From NCBI GenBank assembly GCA_945637645.1, contig CALZDK010000099.1:1-7300 (forward strand): a DNA stretch of 7,300 nt, written 5' to 3'. Within the stretch, counting starts at the first letter, position 1. The number at the start of each line of letters is the position of its first letter. A program made the translations under genes and the position numbers. This stretch comes from an uncultured Prevotella sp. (GTDB lineage Bacteria; Bacteroidota; Bacteroidia; Bacteroidales; Bacteroidaceae). Of this stretch, positions 1-5,553 are shown in pieces. The notes beneath the pieces are model-generated. The model was not told the DNA's origin, did no database searches, and worked only from the letters and a program-made list of their open reading frames with translations.

Positions 1-1639
1 CCTTAAGGAAGTTCTCGGTGGTGAAGATGAGAGAGTCTGCCTGGTTGAGCTTGTCAACACGCTCGCGCTCTGCCTTGTCGGCAGCCGCGTTCTGCTCTGC
101 CTCAGCCTTCATGCGGTCGATTTCCTCCTTGCTGAGACCTGAAGAAGCCTCGATGCGGATGGCCTGCTCCTTGCCTGTAGCCTTGTCCTTGGCAGACACC
201 TTGAGAATACCGTTGGCATCGATGTCGAAGGTTACCTCAATCTGAGGAACGCCACGGCGTGCCGGTGCTATGCCGGTGAGGTTGAACTGACCGATGCTCT
301 TGTTCTGGGCTGCCATTGGACGCTCGCCCTGGAGTACGTGGATTGTCACCTCTGTCTGGTTGTCGGCTGCTGTTGAGAACACCTCGCTCTTCTTGCAAGG
401 TATGGTGGTGTTTGCCTCGATGAGCTTTGTCATAACGCCACCCATTGTCTCGATGCCGAGGGTAAGAGGAGTTACGTCGAGCAGGACGATGTCGCCTACT
501 CCGCCTTCCTTGTTGAGGATAGCACCCTGGATGGAAGCTCCTACGGCTACAACCTCGTCGGGGTTAACACCCTTTGAAGGCTCCTTGCCGAAATAGTTCT
601 TCACGAGAGTCTGAACGGCAGGAATACGGCTCGAACCACCCACGAGGATTACCTCGTCGATATCGGATGTATTAAGCTTGGCATCACGCATAGCGTTCTG
701 GCAAGGTACGAGACAAGCCTGGATGAGGTTGTGGGCGAGCTGCTCGAACTTGGCACGCGTGAGGGTCTTCACAAGGTGCTTTGGCACACCGCCTACAGGC
801 ATGATATATGGCAGGTTGATTTCGGTAGAGGTAGAGCTTGACAGCTCAATCTTTGCCTTCTCGGCAGCCTCCTTGAGACGCTGCATTGCCATTGGGTCCT
901 GTGTAAGGTCGGCACCCTCGTCGTTTTTGAACTCCTGTACGAGCCAGTCGATGATGACCTGGTCGAAGTCGTCGCCACCGAGGTGTGTGTCGCCATTGGT
1001 AGAGAGCACTTCGAACACGCCGCCACCAAATTCAAGGATGGAGATATCGAACGTACCGCCACCGAGGTCGAACACGGCAATCTTCATGTCTTTGTTTGCC
1101 TTGTCAACACCGTAGGCGAGGGCAGCTGCCGTAGGCTCGTTGACGATACGGCGCACGTTGAGACCTGCAATCTGACCTGCCTCCTTTGTTGCCTGGCGCT
1201 GTGAGTCAGAGAAATAGGCTGGCACTGTGATGACAGCGTCTGTTACTTCCTGTCCGAGATAGTCCTCGGCAGTCTTCTTCATCTTCTGGAGCACCATGGC
1301 AGAGATTTCCTGTGGAGTGTATTTGCGTCCGTCGATGTCAACACGTGGGTATCCGCCCTCGTTTACGACGGAGAACGGCACGCGTCCTACCTCTTTCTCC
1401 ACCTGCTGCCAGTTCTCGCCCATGAAGCGCTTGATGCTGTAAACGGTCTTCATAGGGTTGGTGATAGCCTGACGCTTTGCCGGATCACCGATTTTACGCT
1501 CACCGCCATCAACGAAACCCACTACAGAAGGTGTGGTGCGTTTTCCCTCGCTGTTGGCGATTACAACTGGTTCGTTGCCCTCAAATACGGCAACACATGA
1601 ATTAGTTGTTCCTAAGTCGATTCCAATAATCTTTCCCAT
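1..1639 (-). CDS. dnaK: Molecular chaperone DnaK (Hsp70), 3' end missing
   Basis: This is the ATP-dependent cytosolic chaperone that binds exposed hydrophobic peptides and works with J-domain proteins and GrpE. Starting at the ATG at 1639-1637, 546 residues can be read before the left edge; bacterial DnaK is about 635-640, so roughly 90 residues of the helical lid and C-terminal tail lie outside. Seen directly: phosphate-1 motif GIDLGTTNS (6-14), catalytic-type K70, the extra quadrant-I segment usual in Gram-negative DnaK (about 71-100), PAYFSDSQRQATK (140-152), NEPTAAALAYG (168-178), phosphate-2 motif DLGGGTFD (191-198), adenosine motif VGGSSRIP (333-340), and the interdomain linker running into DVTPLTLGIE (388-397), followed by the beta-sandwich substrate domain. 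The start is secure because the protein opens with the canonical MGKIIGIDLG. The leader is A-rich with no Shine-Dalgarno. The identification is essentially certain. Confidence 0.98.
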   Translation of the reverse strand, partial: MGKIIGIDLGTTNSCVAVFEGNEPVVIANSEGKRTTPSVVGFVDGGERKIGDPAKRQAITNPMKTVYSIKRFMGENWQQVEKEVGRVPFSVVNEGGYPRVDIDGRKYTPQEISAMVLQKMKKTAEDYLGQEVTDAVITVPAYFSDSQRQATKEAGQIAGLNVRRIVNEPTAAALAYGVDKANKDMKIAVFDLGGGTFDISILEFGGGVFEVLSTNGDTHLGGDDFDQVIIDWLVQEFKNDEGADLTQDPMAMQRLKEAAEKAKIELSSSTSTEINLPYIMPVGGVPKHLVKTLTRAKFEQLAHNLIQACLVPCQNAMRDAKLNTSDIDEVILVGGSSRIPAVQTLVKNYFGKEPSKGVNPDEVVAVGASIQGAILNKEGGVGDIVLLDVTPLTLGIETMGGVMTKLIEANTTIPCKKSEVFSTAADNQTEVTIHVLQGERPMAAQNKSIGQFNLTGIAPARRGVPQIEVTFDIDANGILKVSAKDKATGKEQAIRIEASSGLSKEEIDRMKAEAEQNAAADKAERERVDKLNQADSLIFTTENFLK

Positions 1640-1725
1640 AATTGTATTTTTTTTATTTGTTATTATTCATTGTTATTATTTCTCGCTGAGCCATGAGGCT
1701 ATGCTCAATGTCTCATCAAACATCA

Positions 1726-1741
1726 TGCAAAGGGTGTGCCA
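1726..1741 (-). promoter_or_regulatory. Sigma-54-like -24/-12 promoter upstream of dnaK
   Basis: Read on the minus strand the site is TGGCACACCCTTTGCA, preceded by T. It matches the established RpoN consensus (Y)TGGCACR-N4-TTGCW at every strongly conserved position and has the required spacing between GG (-24) and GC (-12). Initiation would be expected near 1715, giving a leader of about 75 nt before the dnaK ATG. A weaker housekeeping-type box GATGTTTG (1724-1717) overlaps just downstream, but I found no well-spaced -33 partner for it. I saw no CIRCE inverted repeat. Activity is inference; it requires an RpoN protein and an activator encoded elsewhere. Confidence 0.45.
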
Positions 1742-1811
1742 AAAACAGCGGACTGACACTTTGTCATATTCGGAAGAATAGTTAAAGTAGTTTAAATATG
1801 TTGTATGTTTG

Positions 1812-1842
1812 TTTGATTATATAAAATAATGTATTACTTTTG
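1812..1842 (+). promoter_or_regulatory. Bacteroidota-type housekeeping promoter for the secreted protein gene
   Basis: TACTTTTG at 1835-1842 is a perfect match to the Bacteroidota -7 consensus TAnnTTTG. A TTTG -33 element lies at 1812-1815 with a 19-bp spacer, within the normal range. Transcription should start around 1848-1850, leaving a leader of about 55 nt to the ATG at 1904. The leader is A-rich with no Shine-Dalgarno, as usual in this phylum, and contains the 10-bp palindrome CGATTAATCG at 1864-1873. Confidence 0.65.
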
Positions 1843-1863
1843 TGAGCGGAAGAAACAATAGAC

Positions 1864-1873
1864 CGATTAATCG
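1864..1873. repeat. Perfect 10-bp palindrome in the divergent dnaK region
   Basis: CGATTAATCG is a perfect palindrome. It lies in the predicted leader of the rightward gene and about 150 bp upstream of the predicted sigma-54-type start of dnaK. It could be an operator or activator site, or simply chance; symmetry and position are the only evidence. Confidence 0.25.
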
Positions 1874-1903
1874 TTTTGTCAAACATATAATTACTAAAAA
1901 TAC

Positions 1904-3178
1904 ATGAAGAAAGTATTTTCAACTGTCTGCATGGTCTTGATTATGACGAGTGCAATGGCGCAAACCTCGTATATTGTAAAGACTAAGGGTGCGAAGAAGG
2001 CTGAGACCGCGCAAAAAGCAGGAGAGGAAGCCCCGAAGGAAGAGGAAGCCGACGAGCCTGCCGATTTCGTTGGCAAGAACTTCAAGTTCCTTAGCCTGTG
2101 TGACTGGAAGGAAGGCATGAAATTCATGGTACTGCCGGAGAAATACGACCTCGTGGTGGGCACTTTCTGCGACGAGAAGGGCAAGGACGTAAGCAGCGGA
2201 AGCCTGAAGTACAAGATTATGGTGTATAAGGGACACAGTGTAGCCAAGGACGGAACCGCACTGGTGAATTTCGTATGCCAGGACAACAACAAGAAATACT
2301 ACTACCCAATACCAAACGGCTCCTTTGAGGACTATTGCTACAACAAGATGGGTGTTCCCACGTTGGCATATCTTGGCGACGTGGACAAGGCAAGGGAGGT
2401 GCTTATGGGCTCCACTCTCTACACAAAGACAACACTCTACCGTGTGGACACTGAGTCGGACGGCGACGGATTCCAGGAGGTTACGGTGCCCGAGGGCAAG
2501 GAAGTGAAAGTGGTTGCCATTGGTGTAGGCACCAGAAACTATCCCGTGAAGATAATCGTGGAAGACGAGAAGGGCATGCAGTTCTACCAGAATGTTGCCA
2601 TGAGCAAGACAAACTCCGGAATGCGCGACGACGAATTCATCATGGACAAGGCGAAATACACGTTCTATGGTTCTTTCGAGATTGTGGACCCGAAGGTGGC
2701 AGTAGCGGAGGACTATGCGCAATACATAGGTCGTCAGGTATATACGAAATACATGACATACATGGTTAACCCCATGGGCTTAAACGTAAGCATTCCACGA
2801 CTGTCGCAATTCACCATAAAGAAGATTGAGGCACAGGACGGACCAAAGATGAAGGTGACGCTGCAGAGTGCCAAGGACGGCTACCAGTATGTCAAGGAAG
2901 TGGCATTCAAGAACACCAACGTGGCTGGCGACATCGACGGAAAGAAGGAGGACTACTATGGTTTCCTCTTTGGCGAGGGAAGCCCCACAAAGGGCATTTC
3001 CGCCAAGCACATGGAGATGATACACAGGGGACGCATAGCCAAAGGATTCACCAAGAACGAGGTGAGAATGGCTATGGGCGAACCTAACAGCAAGGTGAAG
3101 AACAGCAATGGCATTACCGTGTGGAAGTATAACAACGGCAGTGTCGTGAAGTTCAACAAGAGCGGGAGGGTGATTTGA
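1904..3178 (+). CDS. Secreted repeat protein with C-terminal SmpA/BamE-like segment, function unknown
   Basis: The 424-residue product has a Sec signal peptide: basic MKK, a hydrophobic stretch to about residue 15, and AMA before Q20, which suggests signal peptidase I cleavage after 19. There is no lipobox, so a periplasmic or secreted protein is expected. Residues 27-53 form a charged Lys/Glu/Ala-rich linker. The body appears to hold three related beta-rich units at about 57-140, 167-258 and 273-358. Units two and three share the pattern G-x2-x-YTK-x3-Y-x-V, a PVK- or PKMKV-type strand, G-x-Q-Y/F, x-VA and a closing YGF/YGSF. The final 55 residues, with G-R-I-x-KGFTKNEV (376-387), MGEP (391-394) and VWKYNNG (406-412), resemble the SmpA/OmlA/BamE fold (typically GMTkeEV...lG.P...W.Y). 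The gene has its own promoter and stands alone between dnaK and the S13 peptidase gene. I do not recognise a specific family; the domain readings are by eye. Confidence 0.85.
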   Translation: MKKVFSTVCMVLIMTSAMAQTSYIVKTKGAKKAETAQKAGEEAPKEEEADEPADFVGKNFKFLSLCDWKEGMKFMVLPEKYDLVVGTFCDEKGKDVSSGSLKYKIMVYKGHSVAKDGTALVNFVCQDNNKKYYYPIPNGSFEDYCYNKMGVPTLAYLGDVDKAREVLMGSTLYTKTTLYRVDTESDGDGFQEVTVPEGKEVKVVAIGVGTRNYPVKIIVEDEKGMQFYQNVAMSKTNSGMRDDEFIMDKAKYTFYGSFEIVDPKVAVAEDYAQYIGRQVYTKYMTYMVNPMGLNVSIPRLSQFTIKKIEAQDGPKMKVTLQSAKDGYQYVKEVAFKNTNVAGDIDGKKEDYYGFLFGEGSPTKGISAKHMEMIHRGRIAKGFTKNEVRMAMGEPNSKVKNSNGITVWKYNNGSVVKFNKSGRVI

Positions 3179-3189
3179 CTGTCAAGGGG

Positions 3190-3237
3190 AGTTAAAGAAT
3201 TAAAGGATTAAAGTATTAAAGTATTAAAGAATTAAAG
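3190..3237. repeat. Tandem octamer array, six units of DATTAAAG
   Basis: Six consecutive 8-bp units end in G at 3197, 3205, 3213, 3221, 3229 and 3237. The first base varies (A, G or T) and the rest is ATTAAAG, apart from GTTAAAG in the first unit. It begins 12 bp after the stop codon of the secreted protein gene. The same octamer forms a second array at 5452-5553. It does not look like a terminator and has no spacers as a CRISPR would. Confidence 0.9.
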
Positions 3238-3238
3238 G

Positions 3239-3328
3239 AACAAGTTGACAAGTGGACAAGTTGATAGTCCAACTGCAAAACAGCTGCAAAAGTAATAACT
3301 TGTTAACTCGTCAACTTGTCAACTCGTT
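3239..3328. repeat. Large inverted repeat made of ACAAGTTG-type octamers
   Basis: The left arm (3239-3262) contains three tandem octamers of the form ACAAGTKG. The right arm (3305-3328) is its reverse complement with 21 of 24 positions matching, and belongs to a run of four octamers of the form AACTYGTY (3297-3328) in which T and C alternate at position five. A one-unit shift (right arm 3297-3320) also pairs, 20 of 24. The loop holds a direct repeat CTGCAAAA (3273-3280 and 3284-3291). The structure could fold in RNA as a long hairpin between the secreted protein gene and the S13 peptidase gene. There is no U-tract after it, so an intrinsic terminator is not obvious. Confidence 0.85.
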
Positions 3329-3333
3329 AACTA

Positions 3334-3356
3334 TTCGCAAGTTAACAACTTGCGAA
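3334..3356 (+). other. Perfect 10-bp hairpin upstream of the S13 peptidase gene
   Basis: TTCGCAAGTT (3334-3343) and AACTTGCGAA (3347-3356) are exact reverse complements with a 3-nt AAC loop. The hairpin ends 20 bp before the ATG at 3377. The following bases are A/T-rich but lack a run of T, so it may be a leader stem-loop, a protein-binding site or part of the repeat spacer rather than a terminator. I found no convincing TAnnTTTG promoter for the downstream gene. Confidence 0.7.
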
Positions 3357-3376
3357 ACTTAAATAATTTAATCAAT

Positions 3377-4624
3377 ATGACAAAAAGACAACTCGCCATC
3401 ATCACATCTGTGGTGATGGCATTTTGTGTAGGATGTACCGGAAAGGGGAACACACCAGAAAACGAGAAAACGACGAGGAGGAACGACATTCCCATTGACA
3501 CCGCACTGCGGAGCCGACTTGAGGATTTCGGTTCCAAGCCACGACCTGAAGGCAAGTTTGCCTTTCATGTGTATGACATAACGGCAGACAAGCCAGTATA
3601 TGGAGTAAACGACAGTCTCGCACTGCCCTCGGCGTCGTGTATGAAACTGTTGTCGGGAATAGCGGGACTACACCTTTTAGGATGCGACTACCACTATTGG
3701 ACAGCTATTTTCCTTCGCGGAAACGTAGCGTCAGACGGAACATTGAAAGGCGATTTGGCATTCAAGGCAGGACTCGACCCACAACTCTTAGCCCCCGACC
3801 TGGGAGAGTTTGCCAAGGTGGTGAGGAAGAAAGGAGTGAAGCGTGTGGGTGGAAAAGTTTATGTTGACCTTACGATAAACGAACCAGTTAAGAGCGAGGA
3901 ACATTGGTATCCTTGGGACTTGACTTTCTCGAAATACGGGCTGTTTTATAAAGGTTCTGACAAGGTGGCGAAGGCTCTTAAGGCTTCGCTGCGTGGCAAC
4001 GGCATAGCTGTGGCTGACAGTCAGATTGTGTTTAAGCCCACCACACGCGATTTCCGTTGCCTTTATGTAAGCCGCAGGCAGATAGGCGAAGTGATAAAGC
4101 GGATGTGGAAAAACAGTTCCAACACCCAGGCAACGGCAATGCTCTACACAATAGGCAACAAGGTGAATCCCAAGGGCAATCCCGTAACTTCAGGGGTAGA
4201 TTATCTGAGAAAATTCCTTGTAGAGAAACTTGCACTGACAGACAGTAGCCTTGTGGTTCACGACGGTTGCGGACTCTGCACCTATAACCGCCTCTCGCCC
4301 ATTGCCCTGACCTCGGTGTTGCGTTTTGGATACGAAGACCCAAGAATACGCAAGATGCTGGAGCAGCACCTCGCCGTGGCAGGTGTTGACGGAACGCTTG
4401 CCAGGGAGATGACAGGAGGTCTGACACGAGGGAAGATAAAGGCAAAGACAGGAACTCTCTCCCACCCTTACGGGATAAGCTCGCTTGCGGGACTTTGCGA
4501 AGGAGCCAACGGTCACGTTCTCGCCTTTGCCATAATGGACAGCGAGATGTCAGTTCTCGACGCACGAGTGCTACAACGCCGACTGTGTGAGGCTCTTGTA
4601 AGACCCGCAAAGGACAAAAAATAG
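3377..4624 (+). CDS. dacB: D-alanyl-D-alanine carboxypeptidase/endopeptidase, S13 (PBP4/DacB) family lipoprotein
   Basis: S13 enzymes remove terminal D-Ala from peptidoglycan stem peptides or cleave cross-bridges in the periplasm. All three penicillin-binding motifs are present in the 415-residue product: SCMK (87-90, nucleophile S87), SSN (247-249) and KTG (357-359). The S13 signature GTLKGDLAFKAGLDPQL also lies at 121-137. The N-terminus has a short hydrophobic segment ending in CVGC, so C20 is the likely lipidated residue. I chose the ATG at 3377 because an upstream in-frame TTG at 3350 lies inside the hairpin and would put extra residues before the signal peptide. Oddities: SxxK and SxN are only about 157 residues apart, against about 240 in E. 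coli PBP4, so the inserted domain is reduced; and the usual DGSGLS segment reads DGCGLC (296-301). The gene is monocistronic, followed by a strong terminator. Confidence 0.93.
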   Translation: MTKRQLAIITSVVMAFCVGCTGKGNTPENEKTTRRNDIPIDTALRSRLEDFGSKPRPEGKFAFHVYDITADKPVYGVNDSLALPSASCMKLLSGIAGLHLLGCDYHYWTAIFLRGNVASDGTLKGDLAFKAGLDPQLLAPDLGEFAKVVRKKGVKRVGGKVYVDLTINEPVKSEEHWYPWDLTFSKYGLFYKGSDKVAKALKASLRGNGIAVADSQIVFKPTTRDFRCLYVSRRQIGEVIKRMWKNSSNTQATAMLYTIGNKVNPKGNPVTSGVDYLRKFLVEKLALTDSSLVVHDGCGLCTYNRLSPIALTSVLRFGYEDPRIRKMLEQHLAVAGVDGTLAREMTGGLTRGKIKAKTGTLSHPYGISSLAGLCEGANGHVLAFAIMDSEMSVLDARVLQRRLCEALVRPAKDKK

Positions 4625-4641
4625 AAGGTGTTAACCTGCAG

Positions 4642-4680
4642 AGGTGTTAAAGGCCGCGTGCCTTAAACACCTTTTCTTTT
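4642..4680 (+). terminator. Rho-independent terminator of the S13 peptidase gene
   Basis: A stem of 13 positions (4642-4654 with 4660-4672, one A-A mismatch) closes a CGCGT loop and is followed at once by TTTTCTTTT on the plus strand. It lies 17 bp after the peptidase stop codon. The structure overlaps the last codons and the TAA (4647-4649) of the convergent djlA-like gene. A second copy of AGGTGTTAA at 4626-4634 could pair with 4664-4672 instead, which on the minus strand would place a hairpin just ahead of a TTTTTT run (4621-4614 region) and allow termination of djlA too. Confidence 0.8.
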
Positions 4681-5441
4681 GCCGCATTGATTTCCTGGAA
4701 TTTCTTTTCTGCAGCCTTGCGAACATCCTCGCCAAGGGCGGCAACACGGTCGGGATGGTGTTCAAGGGCGAGCTTGCGGTAGGCCTTGCGCACCTCGTCG
4801 TCGGAGGCATTGGGATCGACACCAAGCACGCGATAAGCCTCGTCGAGAGTGTCGCCTTTCAGACTGAAAAGAGAATCGATGTCTTGTTTAGACATTCCAA
4901 GCCAATGGCCACACTCGTTTATCGCCATTACTTCCTGCGGATCAACCTTTCCGTCGGCTTGTGAGATGAGCACGAGGAAATTGACGAGTTGCAGGCGCTG
5001 GGAATAGTCCATATAGCGGGCTATCTGTTGGCAACAGTCAGCCACGGTGTTCTTGAACCGAAACGTTCCCTGGCGTTTCTGCTCGTCGAAGAGGCGAAGC
5101 AGGATCTGTTCTCCCTGCGACTGTGCCGCCACACCGAAATTCTGACGCAGAAACTCACGCACAAGCTGCATCTCGGAGTGCATGACACGTCCGTCTGCCC
5201 TTATGACATAAGACGCGAGAACAAGGAGCGAGAACATGAAACCACTACGCTGCTCGTCGTCGCTATACTGGCGTGAACCGTTGTCGCCGAAAGCGCCTTC
5301 CCGTGTTCCTGCATTGCCAGGGTTGTTCACTGAGTCGAGACCAACATCAAACATTGCTCCTATTGCCACTCCAGCCAAAGCTCCGAGTGGTCCTGCGGTT
5401 ATCCAACCGATAATACCGCCAATCCATTTACCTGCAGACAT
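4647..5441 (-). CDS. djlA: DjlA-like membrane co-chaperone (TerB-like plus J domain)
   Basis: The architecture matches E. coli DjlA (271 residues) at 264 residues. A glycine/alanine-rich N-terminal segment (about 5-30, GGIIG...GPLGALAGVAIGAMFD) resembles DjlA's glycine-rich membrane anchor. A variable linker follows (about 35-65). The TerB-like helical domain (about 66-190) carries two ADG-x-V/K-type acidic motifs, RADGRVMHSE (81-90) and QADGKVDPQE (161-170). The C-terminal J domain (about 198-264) has YRVLGVDPNAS, YRKLALEHHPD with the essential HPD at 229-231, and a KF-x-EIN-x-A helix. The J domain would stimulate DnaK ATPase at the inner membrane, and dnaK is in the same window. The gene lies 106 bp after the EamA stop, a gap filled by octamer repeats, so it may be read from the tyrA transcript or from an unseen promoter. 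The symbol rests on architecture, not on tested orthology. Confidence 0.9.
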   Translation of the reverse strand: MSAGKWIGGIIGWITAGPLGALAGVAIGAMFDVGLDSVNNPGNAGTREGAFGDNGSRQYSDDEQRSGFMFSLLVLASYVIRADGRVMHSEMQLVREFLRQNFGVAAQSQGEQILLRLFDEQKRQGTFRFKNTVADCCQQIARYMDYSQRLQLVNFLVLISQADGKVDPQEVMAINECGHWLGMSKQDIDSLFSLKGDTLDEAYRVLGVDPNASDDEVRKAYRKLALEHHPDRVAALGEDVRKAAEKKFQEINAAKEKVFKARGL

Positions 5442-5451
5442 TGTTATGAAG

Positions 5452-5553
5452 AATTAAAGAATTAAAGTATTAAAGAATTAAAGTAGGCGCTACGCGCAAT
5501 TAAAGAATTAAAGAATTAAAGTATTAAAAGATTAAAGAATTAAAGAATTAAAG
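5452..5553. repeat. Second DATTAAAG octamer array, 4 + 7 units with an insert
   Basis: Four units occupy 5452-5483, then a 14-bp insert (5484-5497), then seven units at 5498-5553. All are spaced exactly 8 bp; one unit (5522-5529) ends in A instead of G. The octamer is the same as in the array at 3190-3237. The last unit contributes the TAA stop codon (5550-5548) of the EamA gene, and the array fills nearly all of the gap between that gene and djlA. Confidence 0.92.
5484..5497. other. GC-rich 14-bp interruption of the octamer array
   Basis: TAGGCGCTACGCGC breaks the AT-only array. It contains GCGC-TAC-GCGC (5487-5497), a minimal hairpin. The length is not a multiple of eight, so it is an insertion or the seam between two arrays rather than degenerate units. 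Its function is unknown. Confidence 0.6.

Noticed and set aside
294..1115. Plus-strand open frames of 100 and 145 codons opposite dnaK
   Set aside because: They lie wholly antisense to a strongly conserved gene, have no recognisable domains, and are the usual by-product of dnaK codon bias.
1640..1760. CIRCE/HrcA operator for dnaK
   Set aside because: No TTAGCACTC-N9-GAGTGCTAA-type inverted repeat is visible in the spacer.
1533..1781. 82-codon plus-strand frame over the dnaK start and spacer
   Set aside because: Half of it is antisense to the conserved dnaK N-terminus and the remainder reads through the promoter region; the hydrophobic stretch comes from the AT-rich leader.
1919..2722. 267-codon minus-strand frame opposite the secreted protein gene
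   Set aside because: The plus-strand gene has a signal peptide, promoter and coherent domains; the antisense product is compositionally odd and His/Val/Leu-rich without a domain.
3190..3331. CRISPR-like array
   Set aside because: The units are 8 bp, contiguous and without spacers, and no cas genes are nearby.
3350..3376. TTG start extending the S13 peptidase by nine residues
   Set aside because: The codon lies inside the hairpin stem and the extension would precede a normal lipoprotein signal peptide starting at the ATG at 3377.
4032..4610. 192-codon minus-strand frame opposite the S13 peptidase
   Set aside because: It overlaps the SxN and KTG motif regions of a clear enzyme and resembles no family.
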